Under the pieces are notes generated by a model that was not told the DNA's origin, did no database searches, and saw only the letters and a program-made list of their open reading frames with translations. A DNA stretch of 64,000 nucleotides from Paraburkholderia youngii (lineage in GTDB: Bacteria; Pseudomonadota; Gammaproteobacteria; Burkholderiales; Burkholderiaceae): assembly GCF_013366925.1 (NCBI RefSeq), contig NZ_JAALDK010000001.1, positions 6,322,001 to 6,386,000 on the forward strand, read 5' to 3'. Shown here piece after piece: positions 39,458 to 47,908 of this stretch (its first letter is position 1; the number at the start of each line of letters is the position of its first letter). The translations under genes were made by a program, and so were the position numbers.

Positions 39458-40648
39458 ATGCCTCGCCTCGCCACCCCGCTCACCGAATCAGAGATCCGCG
39501 CGCTCGAACCGCGCGCGACCCGCTACTGTGTCGCCGACGGCAACGGCCTCGTGATCGAAGTCATGACGACCGGCACCAAGGTCTGGCGCTTCCGCTATAC
39601 GTTGAATGGCAAGCGTCAGCCGCTCGCGACGATCGGCGATTACCGGATGATTTCGCTGCGCGTCGCGCGCGCGAAGGCCCAGAGGTACGCGGCACTCGTC
39701 GCGCAGGGCATCTCGCCGGTCGCGACCGCGCGGCGCGATCGAGGTGCCGAAAGCAAGGCCGACGTGCTGCGCGAAGCGGCCGAGCTTTATGTCGCGACGG
39801 CGCTGGCCGGCAAGTCGGACGAATATCGCCGCACCACCCGGCGCGCGCTCGACAAGGACGTGCTGCCCGCGATCGGCAACAAGCCGATCGGCGCGGTCAC
39901 CGCTGACGACATCGTCGCGATCTGCGAGCGCATCAAAAGCCGTGGCGCGCCGAAAATGGCGCTGCACACGCGCAACGTCGTGAAGCGCCTGTACGCATAC
40001 CTGATCGCACGTCAGCTTGCGACCAGCAACCCCGCGGAAGTCGTGCCGGCGCGCTCGATCGCGACCTTCGACAGCCGCACCCGCGTGTTGTCCGGCGCCG
40101 AGATCGGCGTCATGCTGCGCACCATCGATACGTCGAATATCCGCCGCCCGCTGAAGCTAGCGCTGCACCTGCTGGTGCTGACGATGGCGCGCAAATCGGA
40201 CCTCATCGAATCCAGATGGGCCGAGTTCGATCTCGACAACGCGCTATGGACAATCCCCGCGGCCCGCCTGAACGCGCGCGAGGACCGCATCGTACGTCTG
40301 CCGCGTCAGGCGGTTGCGCTGCTGCGCGAGCTGCAGCGCGCGCGCACCAGCGAGACGTACGTGTTCCCGAGCGTCAGGGGCGACGATCGGCCAATCGCGA
40401 AAAGTACGCTGAACCAGGCGGTCAAGGCATTGGGGCTCGACGTGGAGCATTTCGTGCTGCATGACTTTCGTCGCACCGCGTCGACGCATCTGCGCGACAT
40501 GGAGCAGCAATCAGCCGCGGCACGCGACATCACGAATCGTGAACCAACCGATGAAGCAGCGCGGGACCGTCGCATGCTTCAGAGTTGGGCGGACTTTGTC
40601 GATAGCCAGATGGAAGTCGCACGGCAGAGCGTGAACGGGACGGCTTGA
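39458..40648 (+). CDS. Tyrosine-recombinase-family protein lacking the catalytic Tyr
   Basis: 396-aa integrase-like protein. The N-terminal DUF4102-type arm domain is present (YCVADGNGLVIEVM, KVWRFRYTLNGKRQPLATIGDY), then the SAM-like core-binding domain and the catalytic domain. The first Arg (LTMARKSDLIESRW) and the H-x-x-R box (H335 to R338 in HDFRRTAST) are present. The following stretch normally carries LAH and the nucleophile YNR; here it reads QQSAAARDITNRE, so Thr359 stands where Tyr is expected and the second His is missing, with a shortened helix. The RRMLQSWADFVD end aligns with normal members. It is therefore probably inactive as a recombinase. It lies 188 bp after mnmE. Confidence 0.82.
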   Translation: MPRLATPLTESEIRALEPRATRYCVADGNGLVIEVMTTGTKVWRFRYTLNGKRQPLATIGDYRMISLRVARAKAQRYAALVAQGISPVATARRDRGAESKADVLREAAELYVATALAGKSDEYRRTTRRALDKDVLPAIGNKPIGAVTADDIVAICERIKSRGAPKMALHTRNVVKRLYAYLIARQLATSNPAEVVPARSIATFDSRTRVLSGAEIGVMLRTIDTSNIRRPLKLALHLLVLTMARKSDLIESRWAEFDLDNALWTIPAARLNAREDRIVRLPRQAVALLRELQRARTSETYVFPSVRGDDRPIAKSTLNQAVKALGLDVEHFVLHDFRRTASTHLRDMEQQSAAARDITNREPTDEAARDRRMLQSWADFVDSQMEVARQSVNGTA

Positions 40649-40705
40649 CGGCATCGTCATGGGTTTTGGCGAGATGTGACGCTTGCCGCCATGCCGGAAT
40701 CGGGA

Positions 40706-40714
40706 TGGTACACA
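40706..40714 (+). repeat. Right copy of the 9-bp direct repeat flanking the integrase gene
   Basis: TGGTACACA, identical to 39386-39394. The remaining gap up to 40893 is AT-rich in part and holds no supported gene besides this. Confidence 0.4.
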
Positions 40715-40893
40715 GGCCGATGCGACCTCGTCGCAAACCTAATCGAACAAAGGAAAGTCATTAAAAAATAAGGTTTCTAAACCGCGCGAAAATGCGCCTT
40801 TTTCCGCTATTCACGACCGGTTCACATCATCGTTCTTTCCCCGCTTCCTTCGCCTACACTGAGAGATGGATGCAAGCAGATACGGAGGTTTCG

Positions 40894-41055
40894 ATGCCTG
40901 AATCAATGCTCGCCTATCTGATGGGGCCTGCGGTCATGCTGGTGGTCGGCTTTGCCATCTGGATGATGTCGCGTCACCGCGACCCGTCCAAACCGCCCAA
41001 GCTCGAGCGCTGGCTCGACACGCATTACGCGGAGTGGCTGCATCACAAGCATTAA
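40894..41055 (+). CDS. Small single-span membrane protein
   Basis: 53-aa protein with one hydrophobic helix (about residues 6-24, LAYLMGPAVMLVVGFAIWMM) followed by a basic region and an HHKH end. A strong GGAGG RBS sits 5 bases before the ATG, which decides this start over the upstream Met codons. A terminator follows 15 bp after the stop. Function unknown. Confidence 0.75.
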   Translation: MPESMLAYLMGPAVMLVVGFAIWMMSRHRDPSKPPKLERWLDTHYAEWLHHKH

Positions 41056-41070
41056 GGCGTGCCTCAATGA

Positions 41071-41103
41071 AAAAAGGCCGTCGCATCGAGCGACGGCCTT
41101 TTT
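41071..41103. terminator. Bidirectional terminator after the small membrane protein
   Basis: Stem AAAAAGGCCGTCG / CGACGGCCTTTTT with loop CATCGAG. Confidence 0.92.
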
Positions 41104-41153
41104 GTCTGCGCGCTGCCAGTCTGGATCATGCGCGCATCGGAGCCATGCCACGT

Positions 41154-41483
41154 TCACCACTGCGGCTCGGGTTGCGGCTGTGCATAGCCGTACTGTCCGG
41201 GCGGCGGTGCGCCGCACGCGACATAGGCGCGCTGATACTGGTCATAGCAATATCCGGGCGGCGGTGCCACGTCGGCGGGCGCGGGCTGATACGCGGGCTC
41301 GGCATAAACCGGCTGCGGATACGCGACCAATGGTGCCGGCGTCAACGCCGAGCTGACCACCGCGCCCAGCACCGCGCCGCCGATCAGCGCACCCACCACG
41401 TCGCCGCCGTGTCCGTGCGCCGACGCCTGGCCCGCCACCGTCAAACTACCCGCCATTACCAACGCCACTGCGATCTTTTTCAT
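41154..41483 (-). CDS. Secreted glycine-zipper-like protein, Pro/Tyr-rich
   Basis: 109-aa protein. Signal peptide MKKIAVALVMAGSLTVAGQASA, then a HGHGG start, a glycine-zipper-like helix (VVGALIGGAVLGAVVSSAL) and a Pro/Ala/Tyr-rich C-terminus with two Cys (GYCYDQYQRAYVACG). RBS GGGAG precedes MKKIA and decides the start. The type is common in Burkholderiales as an envelope protein of unknown role. Confidence 0.8.
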   Translation of the reverse strand: MKKIAVALVMAGSLTVAGQASAHGHGGDVVGALIGGAVLGAVVSSALTPAPLVAYPQPVYAEPAYQPAPADVAPPPGYCYDQYQRAYVACGAPPPGQYGYAQPQPEPQW

Positions 41484-41739
41484 ATTGAGCTCCCGCCGTT
41501 CAGGCATGGACGAATTGTCGCTGGCGCTGGCGGAAATAGATGCTGCAGTTGGTAACCGGACATTAACTCTGTAACAGGTGCATAACGCCGGATGCGTCAG
41601 CCCACGCAGAGCATTGCGTGGCTCCAGCCGGGCTGGTCTTGTCGCGGGCGCCGACTATTATCTGACCAAGGGCAATGGTCAAAGAGCGCCCCGCCTCTCC
41701 GCAACGTGCCTTCCCTGACCGTCATTCGGGCTGAACCAC

Positions 41740-42855
41740 ATGGACACCTCTAAACCGCCCCAGAACGTCGCAACGCTGCATCCCGCAGACGAAGCACAGG
41801 CGCATGCGCATGCGCTCGTCGCGGAGGATCCACCGCGTCTCGCCATCGACGACTCGTTCGCGCGCATCCTCGCCGGCGCGCCAGCGGGCGAGTGCCCGAT
41901 CAAAGTGCTGCTGGTCGATGACCAGCCGGTCATCGCCGACGCGGTGCGTTCGGCGCTCGCGGACGAGCCGGGCGTCGACTTTCACTACTGCGCGTCCTGG
42001 GAAGACGCGGTGCGCTGCGCCGAGGAAACGCGCGCGACGGTGATTCTGCAAGATCTCGCGATGCCGGGCGCCGACGGTCTGACGCTGGTGCGGCAATATC
42101 GGCTGAACCCGGCCACGCGCGACATCCCGATCATCGCGCTGTCGACCAAAGAAGAGCCCCTCGTCAAAAGCGCGGCGTTCGCGGCCGGCTCGATCGATTA
42201 CCTCGTCAAGCTGCCGGATCGCATCGAGCTCATCGCGCGCATCCGCTATCACTCGCGCTCGTATCTGAACCTGCAGCAGCGCGACGAGGCATACCGCGCG
42301 CTGCGGCAGTCACAGCAGCAACTGCTGGCGACGAATCTTGAGTTGCAGCGGCGCACGCATTCGGACGGTCTGACCGGCCTGTCGAACCGCCGCTACCTGG
42401 ACCAGCATCTGGCCGACGAATGGCGCCGCGGCACGCGCGACAAGACCGGCCTCGGCCTCCTGATGATCGACGTCGATCACCTCAAGGCCTACAACGACAC
42501 CTACGGGCACGTCGCCGGCGACGAAGTGCTGAAGAGCGTCGCGCATACGATCGAAGCGTGCCTCGGCCATTCACCGGATCTCGCCGCGCGCTTCGGCGGC
42601 GAGGAGTTCGCGGTGGTCGTGCCGGGCACGTCGGCGGGCGGCTTGCGCCTGCTCGCGGAGAAAATCCGCATCGCGGTCGAAGACCTCGCGATCACGCATG
42701 CGGGCTCGGCAGAGGGTGTCGTCACGATCAGCATCGGCGCGGCGATGGTGCTGCCGTCGGCGGCCGAACCGGTCACGTCGCTGATCGAGGCCGCCAGCGT
42801 CGGCCTGTATCGCGCGAAACACGACGGCAAGAATCAGGTCGCGGTGAGCGGCTGA
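41740..42855 (+). CDS. Response-regulator diguanylate cyclase (WspR-like)
   Basis: 371 aa. REC domain (about residues 54-175): acidic pair D60/D61, phospho-acceptor D105 in VILQDLAMPG, K137. A short coiled linker (QQRDEAYRALRQSQQQLL) joins a GGDEF domain with GGEEF at 286-290. This layout matches WspR, which makes c-di-GMP when phosphorylated. The inhibitory I-site is changed: HSPD (277-280) instead of RxxD, so product inhibition may be lost. No Wsp chemosensory genes are nearby, so it is an orphan here. N-terminal 50 residues are a disordered-looking extension. Confidence 0.9.
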   Translation: MDTSKPPQNVATLHPADEAQAHAHALVAEDPPRLAIDDSFARILAGAPAGECPIKVLLVDDQPVIADAVRSALADEPGVDFHYCASWEDAVRCAEETRATVILQDLAMPGADGLTLVRQYRLNPATRDIPIIALSTKEEPLVKSAAFAAGSIDYLVKLPDRIELIARIRYHSRSYLNLQQRDEAYRALRQSQQQLLATNLELQRRTHSDGLTGLSNRRYLDQHLADEWRRGTRDKTGLGLLMIDVDHLKAYNDTYGHVAGDEVLKSVAHTIEACLGHSPDLAARFGGEEFAVVVPGTSAGGLRLLAEKIRIAVEDLAITHAGSAEGVVTISIGAAMVLPSAAEPVTSLIEAASVGLYRAKHDGKNQVAVSG

Positions 42856-42882
42856 GTCTTGCGCTGCCCTACCCCCTTTGTT

Positions 42883-43722
42883 TCACGCCGCCACGGCGCG
42901 CGTATAGCGCTCGGCCGGCGCGCTGCGCGACAGATTCGGCTGCAGATGCAGACGCGCGCTGTTCAGACGCTCCCAGTCGGCGGCATCGGGCAACGACGGG
43001 ATCGTCACCAACTCACCCTGGTCGAGACCGGCAAGCGCCGCGTCGACCATGTCCTCGGCGCTCATCACGATCTGCGCAGGCAGGTTTTCGACCGCGAGAC
43101 CCGCGCGATCCCAGAACGCGGTACTCGTCGCGCCCGGCAGCACCGCCTGCAGCCGCACGCCCTTGCCACCCACCTCGTGATGCAGCGACTGCGTGAGGTT
43201 CAGCACGTACGCCTTGGTGCCGCTATAGGTGCCGTTCAGCAATTCCGGCGACAGCGCGACGATCGACGAGATATTGATCACCGTGCCCGCGCCACGCGCG
43301 ATGAAACCCGGCAACACCGCCGCCGTCAGGCGCGTGAGCGAGGTCACGTTCAGATCGATCATCTTCTCGAGTTCATCGATATCGGAGTCGAGCAGCGTCG
43401 CGGTCGCGCCGACGCCCGCGTTGTTGACCAGCATCGTGATGCCGCGCTCGGCGCGCAACTGGTTCTCGATGCGGCGCACGTCGGCCTTGTTGGACAGATC
43501 GGCGCTGACGGTGCTCACGCGCCGGCCGGTCTCCTTAGTCAGCCGCTCGGCGAGGCTGCTGAGGCGCGCGCCGTCGCGCGCGATCAGCAGCAGATCGTAG
43601 CCGCGTCGCGCGAGCCGGTCCGCGTAGACCGCGCCGATCCCCGACGATGCGCCAGTGACCACCGCCGTGCCCTTACCTCCGTTCGAATCGCCTTGTACGC
43701 CCTTCTCTGCCTGCGTTGCCAT
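42883..43722 (-). CDS. Short-chain dehydrogenase/reductase
   Basis: 279-aa NAD(P)-dependent oxidoreductase. TGASSGIGAVYADRLARRG binds the cofactor, NNAGVGATA and the catalytic Tyr-x-x-x-Lys (YSGTKAY) are in place, with Ser in ISSIVALSP. It is closest to the group that keeps a C-terminal basic tail. Divergent from the GlxA-type regulator; it may be the regulator's target. Substrate unknown. Confidence 0.9.
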   Translation of the reverse strand: MATQAEKGVQGDSNGGKGTAVVTGASSGIGAVYADRLARRGYDLLLIARDGARLSSLAERLTKETGRRVSTVSADLSNKADVRRIENQLRAERGITMLVNNAGVGATATLLDSDIDELEKMIDLNVTSLTRLTAAVLPGFIARGAGTVINISSIVALSPELLNGTYSGTKAYVLNLTQSLHHEVGGKGVRLQAVLPGATSTAFWDRAGLAVENLPAQIVMSAEDMVDAALAGLDQGELVTIPSLPDAADWERLNSARLHLQPNLSRSAPAERYTRAVAA

Positions 43723-43897
43723 TGAAGCTCTCCTTGTGGGCTGCGCACGATGCGACCGCCCTGACTGGTGAATGGGAACATCCGTGAACTCGCCGTCTCG
43801 CGGGTTTCGCGCTGGTCCGGCGGTGTTGACGAGCTGAGTCTAGGCGCGTACTGTCTTGTCTCAAACGTCATATTTCCCTCATTTCAGGACATCGCAG

Positions 43898-44833
43898 ATG
43901 AAACGCATCGGTGTAGTGGTGTTTCCGGGCTTCCAGATCCTCGACATGGTCGCGGTATCGATTTTCGAACTCGCCAATCAGGACACCGACGAACCCGCGT
44001 ACGACGTCACGGTGATCTCCGAGCACGGTGGCATGGTGCGCAGTTCGGCGGGCGTCGAGGTCGCGACGCGGCCGTTCGGCGATCCCGCCTATGACACGGT
44101 GATCGTCACCGGCGCGATGGAAATCGCGCCGTCGTCGCCGGGACTGCTCGCGTTTCTGAACGAGGCCCTCGCCGCCTCACGCCGCACCGCGAGCATTTGC
44201 ACCGGCGCGTTCGTCCTCGCCGAAGCGGGCATCCTGGACGGCCGCCACGCGACCACTCATTGGGCGCATGCGCGCGATCTGCAGCGGCGCTTTCCGCGCG
44301 CGCGGGTCGACGAGGACCGCATCTTCATCGTCGACGGCTCGGTGTGGACGTCGGCCGGCATGACCGCGTGCATCGATCTGTGCCTCGCGCTGGTCGAGAA
44401 CGACCTCGGCGTCGCGGCGTCGCGCGCGATCGCGAAAAAGCTCGTCGTCTATCACCGCCGCACCGGCGGGCAGTCGCAATACTCGGCGATGCTCGATCTC
44501 GAACCGAAGTCCGATCGGATCCAGAACGCGCTGTCGTATGCGAAGAGTCATCTGCGCGAGCCGCTGAGCGTCGAGCAGCTCGCCGACGTCGCGCATCTGA
44601 GCCCGCGTCAGTTCAGCCGCGCGTTTCGCGACGAGACTCGCCAGTCGCCGGCCCGCGCGATCGAGGCGCTGCGCGTCGAAGCGGCCCGCACGATGCTCGA
44701 AACCGGCCGTCATTCGATCGAAACGGTCGCAGCCGACACTGGCTTCATCGACCCCGAGCGGATGCGGCGCGCGTTTTTGCGCGCGTTCGGCCAGCCGCCT
44801 CAAGCGATCCGGCGCGCCGCACGCGTGGCGTAA
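43898..44833 (+). CDS. GlxA-family transcriptional regulator (DJ-1/PfpI + AraC HTH)
   Basis: 311-aa regulator. The N-terminal DJ-1/PfpI-like domain begins MKRIGVVVFPGFQILDMVA with CTGAFVLAEAGILDG around the nucleophile-like Cys. The C-terminal AraC double HTH has LSVEQLADVAHLSPRQFSRAFRDE and AADTGFIDPERMRRAFLRAFG. Start by family fit at MKRIG. The family often senses amines or small metabolites (glycine betaine, carnitine); here the divergent SDR gene is the likely target. Confidence 0.9.
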   Translation: MKRIGVVVFPGFQILDMVAVSIFELANQDTDEPAYDVTVISEHGGMVRSSAGVEVATRPFGDPAYDTVIVTGAMEIAPSSPGLLAFLNEALAASRRTASICTGAFVLAEAGILDGRHATTHWAHARDLQRRFPRARVDEDRIFIVDGSVWTSAGMTACIDLCLALVENDLGVAASRAIAKKLVVYHRRTGGQSQYSAMLDLEPKSDRIQNALSYAKSHLREPLSVEQLADVAHLSPRQFSRAFRDETRQSPARAIEALRVEAARTMLETGRHSIETVAADTGFIDPERMRRAFLRAFGQPPQAIRRAARVA

Positions 44834-44936
44834 GCATTCGGGTAGAAAATAGGAAGCCCGCGATGCGAAGCTGCGCGAAACAGCGGCGTCCCGCTCGACC
44901 CATGAATCGAAACCAGACCAAACGAAAGGAAACGCG

Positions 44937-45362
44937 ATGAGCTACAACGACAGCAACCCGTTCGCCAAAATCTTGCGCGGCGAACTACCGTGCATCAAGG
45001 TGGCCGAAAACGACCAGGCGCTGGCTTTCATGGACTTGATGCCGCAAGCCGACGGTCATCTGCTCGTCGTGCCGAAGGAAGCGGTTGCGGAGATTTTCGA
45101 TCTGTCGGATGTGGCGCTCGTCGCGTCCGCGCGCATGGCGCAAAAGCTCGCGATCGCGGTGCGCGCGGCGCTGCGTCCGGACGGTGTGTTCATCGGCCAG
45201 TTCAACGGCGCGGCGGCGGGACAGACGGTGCCGCACGTCCATTTCCATGTGATTCCGCGCTGGGAAGGCCAGCCGCTGAAGCTGCATGCGCGCGAGGTCG
45301 CCGACGCCGACACGCTTGAAGCGCTCGCCAAACGGATTCGCGCACACTGGCGCGTCCATTGA
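44937..45362 (+). CDS. HIT-family protein
   Basis: 141-aa nucleotide hydrolase or transferase of the Hint/HIT family. The triad motif PHVHFHVIPRW (H-x-H-x-H) lies at about residues 100-109, and SNPFAKILRGELPCIKVAENDQALAFMDLMP is the typical start. Probably cytoplasmic, acting on purine nucleoside phosphoramidates or dinucleotides. It overlaps nothing and follows the GlxA-type gene by about 100 bp; RBS AAAGGAAACG. Confidence 0.92.
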   Translation: MSYNDSNPFAKILRGELPCIKVAENDQALAFMDLMPQADGHLLVVPKEAVAEIFDLSDVALVASARMAQKLAIAVRAALRPDGVFIGQFNGAAAGQTVPHVHFHVIPRWEGQPLKLHAREVADADTLEALAKRIRAHWRVH

Positions 45363-45517
45363 AGCGCGACGTGTGCGCCTGCCGACAAATTGCCGCGCCA
45401 GGCATAACGGTCACGTGCGGTAACAACTGTAAAAGCCGTTGAAACCACCGCTTGGCGCGTCGCGATTAGACTGCTATTGCCTTGTGTTCAAGGCATTGAG
45501 TGTGGATCTCTTTTTTC

Positions 45518-45543
45518 AGCCTGCCCTTGTGGCAGGCTTTTTT
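45518..45543 (+). terminator. Terminator downstream of the HIT gene
   Basis: Stem AGCCTGCC / GGCAGGCT with loop CTTGT and a T6 run. Confidence 0.88.
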
Positions 45544-45565
45544 CTTCAGGGGTCCGCTCGCAGTC

Positions 45566-45745
45566 TCAGAGCCGATCGCGAGAACGGCGTAGCGGATGCC
45601 GCCAGTCGATGCGCCGGGGACGCGGTGACAACGGCCGACCGTCGTGGAGGTCGCGATGTTCTTGCCACAGTTCGTCGGAAAAAAGAAACATCACGATGAG
45701 CAGCGGAACGACCAGAAAAATCCCGAGTATTACGTGCTCGTTCAC
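45566..45745 (-). CDS. Small membrane protein with GTG start
   Basis: 59-aa protein. A GTG start is preceded by GGAGG at 5-base spacing, which decides it over the much longer upstream reading. Residues 4-23 form one hydrophobic helix (VILGIFLVVPLLIVMFLF), then an acidic DELWQEHRDL stretch and an Arg-rich C-terminus (RPRRIDWRHPLRRSRDRL). Function unknown. It may be an inner-membrane peptide with a basic cytoplasmic tail. Confidence 0.7.
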   Translation of the reverse strand: MNEHVILGIFLVVPLLIVMFLFSDELWQEHRDLHDGRPLSPRPRRIDWRHPLRRSRDRL

Positions 45746-45905
45746 GATAGCCTCCAGGTGCGGGAGATTTGTTCCAATTGTAGAGCAGCGCCTGTACCCG
45801 CAAGCCGTTGCAGGCCCTTCACGAAAGCTGCGAGGGACGGCTGGCACTATTTGTTTTCTGCATCTGCCGCGTTATGCACGTAGCGGCTTTCGCCCGCCGA
45901 ATGAC

Positions 45906-45924
45906 TTTGTGTGCGATGCACAAA
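45906..45924. promoter_or_regulatory. Inverted repeat in the gap 45746-46236
   Basis: TTTGTG-tgcgatg-CACAAA, in a 491-bp AT-rich gap with no supported gene. The sequence after it (45,930-46,060) is AT-rich with TTGATT and TACTAA elements. The repeat is a candidate operator; the regulator is unknown. Confidence 0.35.
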
Positions 45925-46236
45925 CTGGTTGATTAAATTGTACTAAATTACTTAATTGGCGCTACGCGTTTACTCGAATGCGGGCGCGAAGCTTTACCAG
46001 CTAAAGCGATGAGCGAGTTGGACTTTTAGTAATTCTTTTCATTGCTGTTCGATCAGGCGTCTGCTCAGGCTTTAATCAGCCCTGACAGCGGGTGCGACAA
46101 TTAGCCACTGTTGCGACCGCACACAAGATGTGCTTGTCGTTCTTGTTGGTTCTCCTAAAGTGCAAGCTGTGGGTCCATCGTTAAAGTTAAATACATAGCT
46201 AACCGAGTATTTTTTCGGCCCGCCCCGGAGGAATGA

Positions 46237-46575
46237 ATGAAAACTCGAATTGCCGTTGTTTTCGCCATCGCGGGTTTGGCTGCCGCTAGCGTTCAGGCGC
46301 AAGACGTCGTGATCAAGCCGCAGCAAACGATCCAGTTCAAGGCCAATGCGTATGGCTGCGTATCGAAGGACAAGCTCGATGCCGTCGATCACCATGCGCA
46401 AGCCGGTGAACAGCAGCAGATGCAGGAATTCTTCTCCGGATATCAATGCGTATCGACACCGACCGACTCGAGTTTCCGGGTGGTGCGCGTGGTCGGCCAC
46501 GACGTCGAGTTCGTAAATGCGGCCAATAGCGACACCGAGGGGCTCTGGGCGAACGACCGATTTATCAAGCAATAA
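46237..46575 (+). CDS. Secreted small protein of unknown function
   Basis: 112 aa. Signal peptide MKTRIAVVFAIAGLAAASVQA, then a mature domain of about 90 residues with two Cys (YGCVSKDKLD, GYQCVSTPT), so a disulfide is possible. RBS GGAGG lies just upstream. It is exported by Sec; function unknown. The AT-rich leader suggests its own promoter; a terminator follows. Confidence 0.8.
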   Translation: MKTRIAVVFAIAGLAAASVQAQDVVIKPQQTIQFKANAYGCVSKDKLDAVDHHAQAGEQQQMQEFFSGYQCVSTPTDSSFRVVRVVGHDVEFVNAANSDTEGLWANDRFIKQ

Positions 46576-46672
46576 GTACAACACCGGTATTCCGGCAAAA
46601 GCCGGAACACGGTCGCATGCGTCTCCACTGCGGCTTTAAAGTCGCAGCCGTGAACGCGTGAGCTAAAAAAGG

Positions 46673-46709
46673 ACGGCTTAGGCATTCAGATGCCAAGCCG
46701 TTTTTTTTA
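46673..46709 (+). terminator. Terminator after the secreted protein
   Basis: ACGGCTTAGGCAT-tcag-ATGCCAAGCCGT stem with one bulged A, then T8. Confidence 0.85.
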
Positions 46710-46743
46710 TTACTTCTCATACAGGCCAGGCTTCACGCGCAAT

Positions 46744-46780
46744 AAAAAAGCCGATGCGGGTTTTATCGACCCGCATCGGC
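46744..46780 (-). terminator. araH terminator
   Basis: Stem GCCGATGCGGG / CCCGCATCGGC, followed on the minus strand by TTTTTT. It ends the ALDH-araFGH operon. Confidence 0.92.
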
Positions 46781-46829
46781 AGTACGCCTTCTCGCAAAGC
46801 GCAGGAAACCGGCCAGGTGCAGCGGCGCG

Positions 46830-47834
46830 TCAGTGCACGCGCTTGCTGCGGCGGAACTGGTCGAACAGCACCGCGAGCAGCAGGATGCCGCCGCGGATCA
46901 GGTACTGATAGAACGTCGGCACGTTAAGCAGGCTCATCGCGTCCTGTACCGAACCCATGATCAGCACGCCGACCAGCACGCCGGAGATCGTCGCGACACC
47001 GCCCGTCAGCGACACGCCGCCGAGCACGCAAGCGGAAATCACGCCGAGTTCGAGCCCGACCGACGTCTTCGGATCGCCGAGACTCATGCGCGACGCGAGC
47101 ATCACGCCCGCGAAGCCGGTCACGAGCCCTTGCAGCACGAATACGGTGATCTTGATCCGCGTGACGGGCAGCCCCGCGAGCACGGCCGCTTCGCTATTGC
47201 CGCCGACGGCCAGCACGTTCTTGCCGAACACGGTTTTTTTCAGCAGGAAGCCGAACAGCACGAAGCCGATGATGTTGCTCCAGATCGGATAAGAAATGCC
47301 GAGGAACGAGCCACCGCCGAGATCGAAGAAGCGCTCCTCGGAGATCATCACCGCGTCGCCGTTCGACGTGATGTAGGCGAGGCCGCGCACGACCTCCATC
47401 ATCGCGAGCGTGACGATCAGCGAGTTGATCTTGTAGCGCGCGACCAGCGTGCCGTTGACGAGCCCGACCGCGCCGCCCGCGAGCACGCCGGCCGCGACGC
47501 CGACGAACACGCTATGCGTGGCGGTGATCAGCACGGAAGCCACCACGCCGGAAAACGCGACGATAGACGCGACCGACAGGTCCACCTCGCCGAGCGCGAG
47601 CACGAACATCATCGTGACGGAGATCGAGCCGATCAGCGTGACCGACAGCAGCAAGCCCTGGATATTGCGCGAGCTCAGAAAGCCCGGGACCGTGAACGAC
47701 AGCACCGCGAACAGGATGATGAACACCATCACGATGCCGGATTTGTTGATCAGGTCCCAGGTGCGCGCGGCACGCGCGGTCAAGCCGGCGGAGGCGACGG
47801 CGGGGGTCGAGGAATCGGTGGAAGGTATGCTCAT
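46830..47834 (-). CDS. araH: Sugar ABC transporter permease (AraH type)
   Basis: Inner-membrane permease of a CUT2 sugar importer, 334 aa, about ten hydrophobic helices. The motif GEVDLSVASIVAFSGVVASV and the EAA-like GGNSEAAVLAGLP are typical of AraH/RbsC. Start chosen at MSIPSTDSST; a Met six residues upstream also exists. It is third in araF-araG-araH. The L-arabinose assignment follows from the neighbouring AraF and AraG resemblance and the ALDH. Confidence 0.88.
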   Translation of the reverse strand: MSIPSTDSSTPAVASAGLTARAARTWDLINKSGIVMVFIILFAVLSFTVPGFLSSRNIQGLLLSVTLIGSISVTMMFVLALGEVDLSVASIVAFSGVVASVLITATHSVFVGVAAGVLAGGAVGLVNGTLVARYKINSLIVTLAMMEVVRGLAYITSNGDAVMISEERFFDLGGGSFLGISYPIWSNIIGFVLFGFLLKKTVFGKNVLAVGGNSEAAVLAGLPVTRIKITVFVLQGLVTGFAGVMLASRMSLGDPKTSVGLELGVISACVLGGVSLTGGVATISGVLVGVLIMGSVQDAMSLLNVPTFYQYLIRGGILLLAVLFDQFRRSKRVH

Positions 47835-47908
47835 GATGTCTGTTCCATTCAATGCCGTTTTCGTTGCGGTATTCGATAAGAGGTCTGGTGGCGAGAGCCG
47901 TTGGCCGA

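Noticed and set aside
37088..40714. Prophage between the Cro/CI-type gene and the integrase
   Set aside because: The core gene mnmE lies between them and no other phage genes are present.
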